This document shows, one piece after another, positions 1 to 7,042 of a stretch of 15,522 bases of DNA. The notes under the pieces were generated by a model, which had not been told where the DNA came from, searched no databases, and was given only the letters and a program-made list of their open reading frames with translations. The position numbers were made by a program, and so were the translations under genes. The DNA lies in contig JAIVFH010000539.1 of assembly GCA_025765595.1 (NCBI GenBank), forward strand, positions 1-15,522, in the 5' to 3' direction. Positions within the stretch are counted from its first letter, which is position 1. Every line of letters starts with the position of its first letter. Origin of the DNA: Obelidium mucronatum. Taxonomy: Eukaryota; Chytridiomycota; Chytridiomycetes; Chytridiales; Chytriomycetaceae.

Positions 1-161
1 TGTTCTGGAAGACTCTCCATGTCGTAGCTCCGATATTCGCGAACTTGTGGTCACAGCTTTTTTTTTCCTCCTCGTCAAAACAAAGAGAAACTGACAATTC
101 GGACAACAACAACAAAAAAGTACTTAAACCCGCCCATTCCCCACGTTTTCTCCTCCCTATT

Positions 162-1352
162 ATGAACAACTTAAACTTGAACATGATTGCCTCCGTGCCC
201 CCAGTGAACCCAACGAACCCAACGAACCAACGACAACAACATCAAACACAACAGCCGAGTGGATGGGCTTCATCAAACAGCGGCTGGAAGAAGCCTCGAC
301 GAAACGGACCTCGCTGCCTTACGTTTCGTCCTGTGCCATCTCCTCTGTCTCAGGTGAGCGTGTTTGGCTGTACTGACGAAGAAGTCTTTGCTCCCCATTT
401 AGTGGCCCGTCGTCAAGCGGCTTCTATCTTCGGACCTCTTCGATTCTATCCTCCAATGTCACCGCTCCCAGAACTTAAAGTGCCCGAATGTATTCCGAAA
501 GTAGTAATTGCACCAGTAGTCGTACCAGTCCCAGTAGTACAAGGCCCTGTGGTCCAGTATTCGGAACAGAATTTCATGGCTATGTGGGCTGCTTCTGCAA
601 TGAAACCTTCGTTTGTACCGCCGCCTGTTGTTTCAAAACCCGATCCCGACTATTCCACCTACATCCGCCCGCATGTGCCACGGTTCCAATGCCAACCTGA
701 TGGAACCATCGCCATCAACCCAGACCACGTATCCGCCATCTCGATCGAGGAGCTCAGGACCAGTGACATCCACCGGAAGCGCGCCAGTCTGCGGTTACGC
801 CGTGCCGCAGGTCCAGTCCCATCACGCGTCATTAAAGAATTCACTCCTATGTTTGGCTTTGGTGGGAAGGTCAATCCTTTATATGGTTCCTGTGATCCAG
901 AACGTAAGATCCGGCATAACAAGTTTCTTCAACGGGTTGTGGATTCAGCACTCCATCTACGTGGCCTTGCGGGCGCCATCCATCCTCATCACGAAAAATA
1001 TCAACAACATTACTCCCACTACCTCCGTCGTGCCAAATTGATTACCGTGCCTTCTTGTCTATCTATACTTCACTGTTCTGACTGTCCCGCTGATACCTCC
1101 TTGGAGATTATTAAAGTCATTCCAATTGCAGTGATTGTAAAAGAAGAAGTAGGTAACGGTAGAGCTAACCTCATTTGCCCAGTCACCGCCGCTGCTTGTG
1201 TCCCCGTTACTGTGAATGTCGCTGCTAGTATTCCTGCCGCTGCTGCTGTCCCTAAGCCAGTTGGTAAAGCGCGTAAAGTTCCAGTCCGACGAAGCAAGCG
1301 AATTGCCGCCATGAAGGGACCTCGACGATCTGCTCGATTGGCGGCCAAGTGA
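162..1352 (+). CDS. hypothetical protein with basic, Arg/Ser-rich C-terminal tail
   Basis: I do not recognise this protein. The frame stays open from a GTG at 45, but eukaryotes rarely start there, so I take the first in-frame ATG at 162, giving 396 residues. The first ~50 residues are Asn/Pro/Gln-rich and low in complexity. Residues ~100-180 are rich in Pro and Val. The central part (~180-310) looks like ordinary folded sequence, with 'RPHVPRFQCQPDG' and 'IRHNKFLQRVVDSALHLRG'. The C-terminus is Ala/Val-rich and ends in two related basic blocks, 'VRRSKRIAAMK' and 'PRRSARLAAK', which could act as nuclear localisation or nucleic-acid binding signals. A possible 49 bp intron (354-402: GTGAGC donor, TACTGAC branch, TTTAG acceptor) would change the frame, so the N-terminal third is less secure than the rest. 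No neighbour suggests a role. Confidence 0.6.
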   Translation: MNNLNLNMIASVPPVNPTNPTNQRQQHQTQQPSGWASSNSGWKKPRRNGPRCLTFRPVPSPLSQVSVFGCTDEEVFAPHLVARRQAASIFGPLRFYPPMSPLPELKVPECIPKVVIAPVVVPVPVVQGPVVQYSEQNFMAMWAASAMKPSFVPPPVVSKPDPDYSTYIRPHVPRFQCQPDGTIAINPDHVSAISIEELRTSDIHRKRASLRLRRAAGPVPSRVIKEFTPMFGFGGKVNPLYGSCDPERKIRHNKFLQRVVDSALHLRGLAGAIHPHHEKYQQHYSHYLRRAKLITVPSCLSILHCSDCPADTSLEIIKVIPIAVIVKEEVGNGRANLICPVTAAACVPVTVNVAASIPAAAAVPKPVGKARKVPVRRSKRIAAMKGPRRSARLAAK

Positions 1353-2270
1353 ATTCAACAAACGCCACCTACAATAACCCAGCCATCACCATCAAAAAAC
1401 TTCAAAAATACCAAAAAAATTAAAATAAGACAAAAATACCAAAAATATTGAGTGGGGTGTTTGTGTGTGTGGTTCAGGGACATTTACTAACGATCCATTC
1501 TTACTGTAACGGTTAAAAGGATGGCAGCGATCGCTAACAATGTTGTCGTAATTTAGGTGGCTTTTTTTCAGGAAGAGGTAGCGATATTCAACAAGTTTTC
1601 TGCTAAGTACTCAGGATATGATTGTCATAAACTGCTACCATGTTTTTCTTTTAGAAGTAACTCGTCTTAATACCACATCCCCAATGGTGAAAGTATTTTA
1701 TCGAAGGTTGGCGTATCACTGTAATGTGGGCATTTTCTAACGATCCATTCTTACTGTCCAAACAGTCGAATGATCGCCAAACAAATATCGCCGCGAATTA
1801 GATGGCCCGTTATCGAGGGAAACAGTGAGCGATATATTAGTTTAGTATTCCCTTGATATCTTTGATCGTTCCATTGACGTATTTTTTCTTAGATTCTCTC
1901 AAGTCAACTATCGAAGGATCCATTCATCTTTCTTTGAGATCGGTCGCGTCAGAATAATATTAATAGGAGCACCATTTTGTTGAAGCAAGTTCCTGGTTCG
2001 TAGTTGGTTTTTTTTAAGCATCCAGCATTCCAGTTGATTAACTTTCACACATCTGTGCAGGTTGAGAAACAGTACCTGTTATGTTATTGTCTTTTATTAT
2101 TTTTATTTGGGTCGGCTTCTTTTTACGTCTTTTTGGGGTTTTAATGATGGGTTTGGCACTTGGAGGCGTTGCTCGTGGTGTCGTGATCCCTTTTTTTTTT
2201 AATAAAACAATACAAGAAAACTTGACCAGCGAGTTGCGCTGGTAATTGCGTTCACTTTTCTTGAGTTTGG
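1353..2270. other. gene-free stretch containing a decayed direct duplication
   Basis: I find no ORF with credible protein character here. The first ~100 bases after the upstream stop are A-rich and probably 3' UTR. Positions ~1480-1925 hold two diverged copies of a ~250 bp unit (see the repeat entry). Positions 2040-2220 are T-rich on the plus strand. Read on the minus strand they give a lysine-rich open stretch that I do not consider supported. Confidence 0.6.
1481..1925 (+). repeat. diverged ~250 bp direct duplication with a conserved 27 bp core
   Basis: The core at 1481-1507 recurs at 1731-1757 with 26 of 27 bases identical; it contains CTAACGATCCATTC. A shorter match, GATCCATTC, occurs a third time at 1917-1925. 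Downstream of the core, the copies share scattered blocks in the same order: GATCGC, AATTnGnTGGC, AGCGATAT, TTTTCTTnTAGA or TTTTCTTAGA, and TATCGAAGG. These flanks are far more diverged than the core. Confidence 0.7.
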
Positions 2271-2273
2271 CCC

Positions 2274-2741
2274 GTGGGTTTGATTCCAAATCTTCGACTC
2301 GCGAATGATCCCGCTGACGCCACTGCGACCGTACGCGCCGCTCTCCCACGGCGACGGCGCCGACGCCGCATCGCAAAGCTCCTCCTTAAAGACCCACGTG
2401 TGGACGCTACAGCCAGCGATAACGAAGCCATTTGTAAAGCGTGTGAATACGGGCATTTGAAACTGGCGAAACTTCTCTTGTCCCATTCGAAACAAGTGGG
2501 TCCATCAGAACGTATGAATCGGCCACTGGAAATAGCTATTCAGAACGGACGCGCAAAAATTGTGAAACTCTTGCTTAGAGACTCACGAGTGAATCCAGGT
2601 ATTAAGGGAAACGCTTTGCTGAACGCGGCGTCGATTGACTTCCATCGTGAAGATGTTGTTGGGAGATACACTCACTCATCCTCCAAAATGTGCCAATTAT
2701 TTCAGCGGCGAGTTTTGGGCAAGCTGATATTATCTGAGTAA
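2274..2741 (+). pseudogene. ankyrin-repeat protein fragment
   Basis: Two recognisable ankyrin units lie at about 2376-2590, with 'AKLLLKDPRVDATASDN', 'ACEYGHLKLAKLLL' and 'AIQNGRAKIVKLLLRDSRV'. Each has the usual helix-turn-helix pattern ending in a DPRV/DSRV turn. Upstream the frame runs into 'LPRRRRRRRIAKLLL', where only the last part of a repeat survives. Downstream 'LLNAASIDFHREDVV' looks like the start of a third unit before similarity is lost, and the frame closes at 2741. There is no ATG ahead of the repeats and an in-frame stop lies just 5' of 2274. I therefore read this as a relic of a larger ankyrin protein. A missing upstream exon cannot be excluded. Ankyrin repeats bind protein partners, but nothing here identifies one. 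Confidence 0.65.
2277..2287 (+). promoter_or_regulatory. B-box-like Pol III motif, possible tRNA or SINE relic
   Basis: GGTTTGATTCC matches the Pol III B-box consensus GGTTCGANTCC at 10 of 11 positions. About 50 bases upstream, GCGCTGGTAATTGCG resembles a tRNA D arm. The T-stem and anticodon stem do not pair properly, so this is not a functional tRNA. Confidence 0.2.
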
Positions 2742-2743
2742 AC

Positions 2744-2950
2744 TTATGCACAAACCCGCGCAGGATAAAGGCGCCAAAATAGAAGCATCTTTCTTGCTTC
2801 TTTCTTAGCGGATTCAGCAGATGGAAACATGTGGCGTATCGCATGGCCCAGTTCTGTTTGGCTCAACAGAAAAACACCGTCTGGAAATAACGAACGCTGT
2901 TCCGCGAATACTTGCATAAACCGGAACGGCGTGGGATACTGGTTTTCCAT
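2744..2950 (-). CDS. 68-aa ORF carrying the 53-codon tandem module (copy 0)
   Basis: The function is unknown. An intact minus-strand frame runs from an ATG at 2950 to a TAA at 2744. It contains 'PFRFMQVFAEQRSLFPDGVF', 'SQTELGHAIRHMF' and 'KEARKML'. Codons at 2941-2783 align without gaps to a second copy at 3129-2971, with 36 of 53 residues identical. Many of the DNA differences in conserved codons are silent (for example CCA GAC GGT GTT against CCG GAT GGC GTC). This shows the minus strand was the coding strand and was selected for protein sequence. Whether this short ORF is still expressed, is an exon of a lost larger gene, or is a relic is unclear. It is convergent with the ankyrin fragment, ending 2 bases from it. 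Confidence 0.4.
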   Translation of the reverse strand: MENQYPTPFRFMQVFAEQRSLFPDGVFLLSQTELGHAIRHMFPSAESAKKEARKMLLFWRLYPARVCA

Positions 2951-2970
2951 TTTCAGATTATTTTTTCGTT

Positions 2971-3129
2971 AAGCATTTTTCTAGCTTCTTTCCTGGCTGT
3001 TGTGCTCGATGAAAACAAATGGCTGATGGCGCGGGCCAACTCTGTTTGCTCTCAGACAAAGACGCCATCCGGAAATAGCGAACGATGTTCCTGGAATACT
3101 TGCATGAACCGAAACGGCATAGTATGCTG
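2971..3129 (-). pseudogene. second copy of the 53-codon module, interrupted by one TGA
   Basis: The copy has the same length and frame as 2941-2783, with 'PFRFMQVFQEHRSLFPDGVF', 'EQTELARAISHLF' and 'KEARKML'. One in-frame TGA follows 'DGVFV'. There is no insertion or deletion relative to the other copy. A 29-base spacer (2942-2970) separates the two. Confidence 0.65.
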
Positions 3130-3494
3130 GTGTTCTTTGAAGTTTGTTGGATTTCCCAAGAGTGTTGCCATTTTCTCAACAATTGTTTTCGGGACCCAGT
3201 GTCACGGTTACGCCATGCGGAAATAACGAACAATGTTCCTGGAATACTTGCATGAACCGAAATGGCATAGGATCCTGGTGTTCTTTGTTGGGTTTCCCAA
3301 GAGTGTTGCCATTTTCTCAACAATTGTTTTCGGGACCCAGTGTCACGTTTACGCGATCCGGAAATAACGAACAATGCTCCTGGAATACTTGCATGAACCG
3401 AAACGGCATAGGATCCTGGTGTTCTTTGTTGGATTTCCCAAGAGTGTTGCCATTTTCTCCACAATTGTTTTCGGGACCCAGTGTCACGTTTATA
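3071..3494. repeat. tandem array of three ~141-148 bp units
   Basis: Units begin with GGAAATARCGAACRATG at 3071, 3219 and 3360, so the periods are 148 and 141 bp. The first unit has 7 extra bases after GTGTTCTTT. The second and third are almost identical. On the minus strand each unit keeps only the front part of the module seen at 2783-2941 ('PFRFMQVFQEH', 'SLFPD') joined to a new segment, 'VTLGPENNC' to 'NTLGKSNK'. The array therefore looks like a later expansion of a truncated module. Diverged outer units extend it upstream to about 2783, with a matching start at 2883. Confidence 0.85.
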
Positions 3495-3880
3495 TGTTCG
3501 AGTTTTATCAGGGTCTTTTGTGGCAACATGCAAAACACAAGATTTCCATTTTCTTGCAGATCAGCCATCACGGATGTTCCATTTTCAGTTTTTCTTCGTC
3601 CGAACATTTTTGTCCAAAACGCAGTTTTTTGGATTGGGTTTGAATGGATTCGGGTTGCCGCACCAAGGTAGAGACGGAATATGGCCTTAGGAGATATCCG
3701 AGATTTGAAGCTTAATGATTCTGGGTGTTTTTTTGAGTGGCAGGAATTTCTTTTTAAGATTGTCATAAAATAATAATAAGAAAACATCAATGACACTGTA
3801 GACCGTGGACGCAACCCGAGCAAGGTATGTCGTTGCGAATTACTCGCATTAGGATACCTTTTTTTTGCAGAAAATCAGTT
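3495..3880. other. gene-free stretch between repeat array and phosphodiesterase
   Basis: No credible gene. A plus-strand intron-like segment lies at 3824-3870 (GTATGT donor, T-run and TGCAG acceptor), but it has no coding exon on either side that I can defend. Confidence 0.5.
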
Positions 3881-3886
3881 TTTATT
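3881..3886 (-). terminator. AATAAA polyadenylation signal of the phosphodiesterase gene
   Basis: On the minus strand AATAAA lies 19 bases beyond the TAA stop at 3906-3908, a normal place for a 3' end signal. Confidence 0.6.
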
Positions 3887-3905
3887 GCTACTTTTTGACG
3901 TTAAA

Positions 3906-5162
3906 TTAAATTGAAATAATGCCTCCAACATGCTGGTGAGTGAACTCAAATCGAATACCCAAGTCATTCAAGTCCAACAATTGTTGAACAACAGTATCTA
4001 CAATCACGCTAGAAAAGTCATCGGTATCAGACAGATCAGTTTCCTACCCACAAAAAAAAAATAATCTTACAGACTGATTCTCACACAAACTTGGAAAAAA
4101 TAGTTACCTTTATGTGCTGAACAATCACAACCAGCCCTTCCAACGGCCGGGCACCACTACCACCACAACCCCCAGTACCACTCAAGGAAGAAACCAAGCC
4201 CTCTAAAACCCGCAACTCTTGAATCAAGAACGCAGGCGTCAAATGGCCGAAAAGAGCGTTCGAAGGCGTCGAGTTTGGAAAAGAGCATTCAATCATGATT
4301 CCTTTAAACGTTTTGGATATAATCAAGGGTGCGATGGCAGTCCACATTTTTAGATTTTGTGTCGAATGTTCGTTTGAATCACTTCCGAGGTCACCGCATG
4401 TGAGAAATGTGGCGGCGTTTGAAGAATCTGCCATCAAGACAAAATTGAAAAAAAAAACTGTGGGATTAAATATAGTTCGTGGAGGATGTGGTAAGCAAAG
4501 AAATACTTACGAAGCAAGAAGCACGTTGAAACAATATCCGCATGAGAAACAGGGAAAGCCGTCACATTTAAAGAACCGGGCAATGTATGGGTATAATACG
4601 GATCAAGCTCGACATATCGATAAAATCCAAACGACGGCAGATTCGGCCATAGTATATTGTTGAACGCGTGCTCACGAAGTGCAGTTAAAGTCGAATTCAA
4701 ACCATAAATTGGTTTCGACGCTCGGGGTTGATCTGCTTGGGAGGCTATAATTAAGCCGGCACAATGATCCAAATGAGGATGGGACACGAAATGGGCAGAA
4801 ATCAGGTGCTTGTAGATATAGGAAGAGTTGAGGGGTGTTGAAATCTGTGGAGTAAGAACTGGAGCAATGATATTCTGGATGGCCGGAACAGCTTTCCGCA
4901 AGCCTCCAAGCATGGAGCCAGCATCAAAAGACACGAGTGCAGAGCTGCTTGTAACGTGGATCAGGTAGCCAGACACTCGTGACTCGATAGGACCACCCGC
5001 AGCACCAAGAACAACAATGTTAAAGTCTTTGGAAACAGGACCAGCGGCCACGTCACTGACAGACGACCACGGCGACGACAAGAGAGAAAGAAGAAGCGGG
5101 ACGAACATTGCTACAAGCACGTTGACGAGGATAGTTTTTCGCAGCCATCGGTTTGACAACAT
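3906..5162 (-). CDS. PDE1: class II 3',5'-cyclic-nucleotide phosphodiesterase (PDE1 type)
   Basis: Hydrolyses cAMP (and often cGMP) to the 5' nucleotide, ending protein kinase A signalling. Class II enzymes have a metallo-beta-lactamase fold. I join 5162-4511, 4427-4108 and 4043-3906 (introns of 83 and 64 bp), giving 369 residues, close to the yeast low-affinity Pde1 length. Metal-binding motif 'SHPHLDH' has H128, H130, D132 and H133. Further conserved parts are 'FPVSHA' (H207), 'CGDLGSD' (D230), 'IECSFPNS' (~264), 'LFGHLTP' (~277) and a final 'HIKETD' to 'LGIRFEFTHQ'. Residues 8-30 are strongly hydrophobic, suggesting a signal peptide or membrane anchor, which is unusual for a family I know mainly as soluble. 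An in-frame TGA upstream supports the start at 5162. Reading through the second donor would cut off the conserved C-terminus. Confidence 0.93.
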
Positions 5163-5179
5163 TTCTCCAATTTGCGCAA

Positions 5180-5476
5180 ATGACAGTCACGCGCACGCAG
5201 ACGAGGACGGCGGCGGCGGCGCAGACGCAGAAGGAAAGAAAAAAGTGCGCCGACTGCGCGGCGGCTCTGGGCCCAGCGGCGCGCGCCGAGAGATGTCGCA
5301 AGTGCGGCGAGCGGCGCAGAAACGCTAAACGGCCGGCGACGGGCGGCGCCGGTCATCGGCTCGGGACGCCCGGCGGCGCTGACTCAGCAGGCGGCGTCAG
5401 CCGTCTCGTGCGCGAGCATCAGAAAGCGCAGGAGGCGAAAAAGGACACAGACATCGACAGCAACAAGACGCAATAA
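5180..5476 (+). CDS. small GC-rich protein with CxxC...CxxC zinc ribbon
   Basis: Unrecognised family. With the ATG at 5180 the protein is 98 residues. An earlier ATG at 5153 would overlap the start of the divergent phosphodiesterase. Residues ~20-45 contain 'KKCADCAAALGPAARAERC' followed by RKC, a C-x2-C-x13-C-x2-C pattern able to bind one zinc, flanked by Lys/Arg. The C-terminal half is Gly/Ala-rich, then charged ('VREHQKAQEAKK'). The block is much richer in G+C than its surroundings, mostly through GCG and GGC runs, and the opposite strand is open too, so the coding call is moderate. The TAA stop lies inside an AATAAA. A small nucleic-acid-binding protein is possible but not shown. Confidence 0.5.
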   Translation: MTVTRTQTRTAAAAQTQKERKKCADCAAALGPAARAERCRKCGERRRNAKRPATGGAGHRLGTPGGADSAGGVSRLVREHQKAQEAKKDTDIDSNKTQ

Positions 5477-5477
5477 A
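5472..5477 (+). terminator. AATAAA overlapping the zinc-ribbon ORF stop codon
   Basis: AATAAA at 5472-5477 contains the TAA stop at 5474-5476. Confidence 0.4.
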
Positions 5478-5544
5478 CCATCTCTCACTCACATCCCACC
5501 CATGCCTTTTTCCTCCTTTCTTCATTTGCTTCCGACACATCAGC

Positions 5545-5552
5545 TGACGTCG
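5545..5552 (+). promoter_or_regulatory. CRE-like site
   Basis: TGACGTCG matches the cAMP-response element TGACGTCA at 7 of 8 bases and lies 98 bases upstream of the TATA box at 5651. A single short motif is weak evidence. Confidence 0.2.
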
Positions 5553-5650
5553 GAACGCCACCCAACTCACTTTGACTCGGAACAAATTGGGAAAACGTTT
5601 TTTGGCCAAAAGCAGGGTTCAGAAATCGGGAAGTGCCGGAAGGGGAAAAA

Positions 5651-5657
5651 TATAAAT
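5651..5657 (+). promoter_or_regulatory. TATA box for the 85-aa gene
   Basis: TATAAAT lies 67 bases upstream of the ATG at 5725, in otherwise A-rich sequence. Confidence 0.55.
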
Positions 5658-5724
5658 GCGTGTGGCACTTTTTCCCCAACAACAAAAAAACATCAAATCA
5701 CGTCAAAACGTTTTTTAAACAAAC

Positions 5725-5982
5725 ATGGCTCCAGCTCTTCTCTCTCCAGTTCCCTCCAGAGTTTCATCTGTCGTCTCCCTCAAGTCTCTGAACTTGAAGG
5801 CCAATGCAATCGCCTCACCAACAACTGTGACACCACCAACTTCTGTTGTTCTTGCTGCGGAAGACAGGAAAATGGCCATCGCTAATGCATCCCGCCAAAT
5901 CAAGACTGAAGTAGAAGCTCTCATTTGCACCACATGTGCTCACTCAACGATCCCTCACTTGAGCCACCCAGAACTGCTGTAG
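5725..5982 (+). CDS. 85-aa hypothetical protein
   Basis: I do not recognise this protein. It has a complete small-gene layout: TATA box at 5651, ATG at 5725 in an 'aaacATGGCT' context, TAG at 5980 and AATAAA at 6069. The N-terminal ~45 residues are Ser/Pro/Val/Ala-rich ('MAPALLSPVPSRVSSVVSLK') and could be disordered or a targeting peptide. Residues ~46-70 are predicted helical ('AAEDRKMAIANASRQIKTEV'), followed by a short Cys/His end, 'CTTCAHSTIPHLSH', that could bind a metal. No intron is needed. The T/C-rich codons fit normal coding sequence, but there is no homology evidence. Confidence 0.6.
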   Translation: MAPALLSPVPSRVSSVVSLKSLNLKANAIASPTTVTPPTSVVLAAEDRKMAIANASRQIKTEVEALICTTCAHSTIPHLSHPELL

Positions 5983-6533
5983 AAATTTGCAGTTTCGCAG
6001 CAAAAATCAAAAACACTTGCCAAAAGCAACTTATTAATTGTAAATTCTGATTCAAAATGATAAAATCGAATAAACGCTTCTATTTCAGCAATCTGTTTCT
6101 TTTTCTTGCTGTCGGGTTGTTTTCAGTGTTTCTATTTCTTGCTGTTAGTTTTTCTTTTTTTCGTCGTTCCATTCTCCTTCCAATTTTGCTTCAAATCAGG
6201 TCACCTATCCAACAGCTCTTGTGTCCTTGACCAGCTTCTTTGTATTGCTAGTCAAAGACTCCCACTCCCTTTGTCTTACGGTGTTCTGTCTGTTTCAAAG
6301 CGGCACCGACATCACTCCCGTCACTGTGACATGAGACTTCTTCCCACTTCCCCTGTAGCAACAATTGAATCGCCATTGCTTTCTGATCTCGCAGATTAAT
6401 GGTTTCGTTGCTTCGCAGGAAGAACGATTGTAATGAGCCCGCTCTTCACTTTGTAAGTTTGTTCTCTCAATAACAATCTTACCATAATGGGCGAGTACAA
6501 CTTCTCAAATTCTAAATAAAGTGTATGTTATCT
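5983..6533. other. gene-free stretch with pyrimidine-rich plus strand
   Basis: Begins with the 3' UTR of the 85-aa gene (AATAAA at 6069). From ~6095 to ~6360 the plus strand is rich in T and C. The open frame at 6106-6399 has no protein character apart from a Phe/Leu run produced by the T-rich sequence. A short ATG frame at 6487-6519 ends in AAATAAA and may be the tail of an undetected spliced gene, which I cannot reconstruct. Confidence 0.4.
6069..6074 (+). terminator. AATAAA polyadenylation signal of the 85-aa gene
   Basis: AATAAA lies 86 bases after the TAG at 5980-5982. Confidence 0.45.
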
Positions 6534-6539
6534 TTTATT
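6534..6539 (-). terminator. AATAAA of the four-helix membrane protein gene
   Basis: On the minus strand AATAAA begins 6 bases after the TAA stop at 6546. Confidence 0.45.
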
Positions 6540-6545
6540 ATTGCA

Positions 6546-7007
6546 TTATTCTTGGCGCTTTTTGTGATTCAATGTCAATCTGGCTTTTGCTTTGGCATCG
6601 CGGACAAGCAAAGACGTGGTTATAAGGGCTGTTACAGCATCTTGGATCGCAAACAATACAAAACCAGACGAAATAGTGGAGTCGGCATACACCGCCTTGA
6701 AGATGATCGCAAAAAACACGAGTCTCGTAATGATCGTTGCCTTTGCAACCAATTGATGCTGTTCTTGGTACGCCAGTGAGAGACCGGTTGCCAGAACATA
6801 CAGGAGCCCAAAGATCAAGGTGATAATGAAAAGAAGTTTTGAGTAGTCGCTCTCGATGCCGGCCGTGGGAATGGGGTCCAATGCAAATGGGGTGAGTTGG
6901 TTCAGCCAATCCACCACGGCCTTGAACGACCACGGATGGTACAGACCCAGGTAGCCCACCGCCGTGAACTCGAGCCCGACTGCAAGGGCGGACTTTGTTG
7001 CCAGCAT
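6546..7007 (-). CDS. 153-aa integral membrane protein, four predicted helices
   Basis: No family is recognised. The ATG at 7007 is preceded by an in-frame TAA, so the start is fixed unless there is upstream splicing. Hydrophobic segments lie at about residues 6-25 ('ALAVGLEFTAVGYLGLY'), 57-79 ('LLFIITLIFGLLYVLATGL'), 90-108 ('IITRLVFFAIIFKAVY') and 114-134 ('GFVLFAIQDAVTALITTSLL'). The C-terminus is basic ('RDAKAKARLTLNHKKRQE') and probably faces the cytosol or matrix. The aromatic stretch 'GLYHPWSFKAVVDWL' lies in the first loop. The gene is third in a same-strand series, starting 35 bases after the stop of the broken membrane-protein gene. Confidence 0.75.
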   Translation of the reverse strand: MLATKSALAVGLEFTAVGYLGLYHPWSFKAVVDWLNQLTPFALDPIPTAGIESDYSKLLFIITLIFGLLYVLATGLSLAYQEQHQLVAKATIITRLVFFAIIFKAVYADSTISSGFVLFAIQDAVTALITTSLLVRDAKAKARLTLNHKKRQE

Positions 7008-7021
7008 TTGAAGTACAAGTT

Positions 7022-7027
7022 TTTATT
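7022..7027 (-). terminator. AATAAA between two tandem minus-strand genes
   Basis: AATAAA on the minus strand lies between the TGA at 7043 and the next ATG at 7007. It is only 14 bases from that ATG. Confidence 0.45.
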
Positions 7028-7042
7028 CTTCAAGATTCAGAA

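Noticed and set aside
45..161. N-terminal extension of the first gene
   Set aside because: It would begin at GTG and encodes mostly Ser/Lys/Asn low-complexity sequence; the ATG at 162 is the credible start.
354..402. 49 bp intron in the first gene (GTGAGC ... TACTGAC ... TTTAG)
   Set aside because: The signals are good, but the unspliced frame continues for over 900 bases, and splicing in that frame ends at a stop about 100 bases later. Splicing from another frame is possible but unsupported.
2038..2376. 112-aa lysine-rich minus-strand ORF
   Set aside because: It runs antisense through the ankyrin relic and owes its lysines to a T-rich plus strand; no start, splice or homology support.
3144..3671. 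Plus-strand Cys-containing repeat protein ('CSWNTCMNRNG')
   Set aside because: The frame is open because the 141 bp unit is a multiple of three. Silent-site changes in the older copies support the minus strand as the original coding strand.
5380..5386. TGACTCA (AP-1/Gcn4-like) site
   Set aside because: A single 7 bp match inside a GC-rich ORF with no plausible target promoter nearby.
6106..6399. 97-aa plus-strand ORF with Phe/Leu-rich start
   Set aside because: The hydrophobic run is a by-product of pyrimidine-rich DNA; there is no promoter, homology or continuation.
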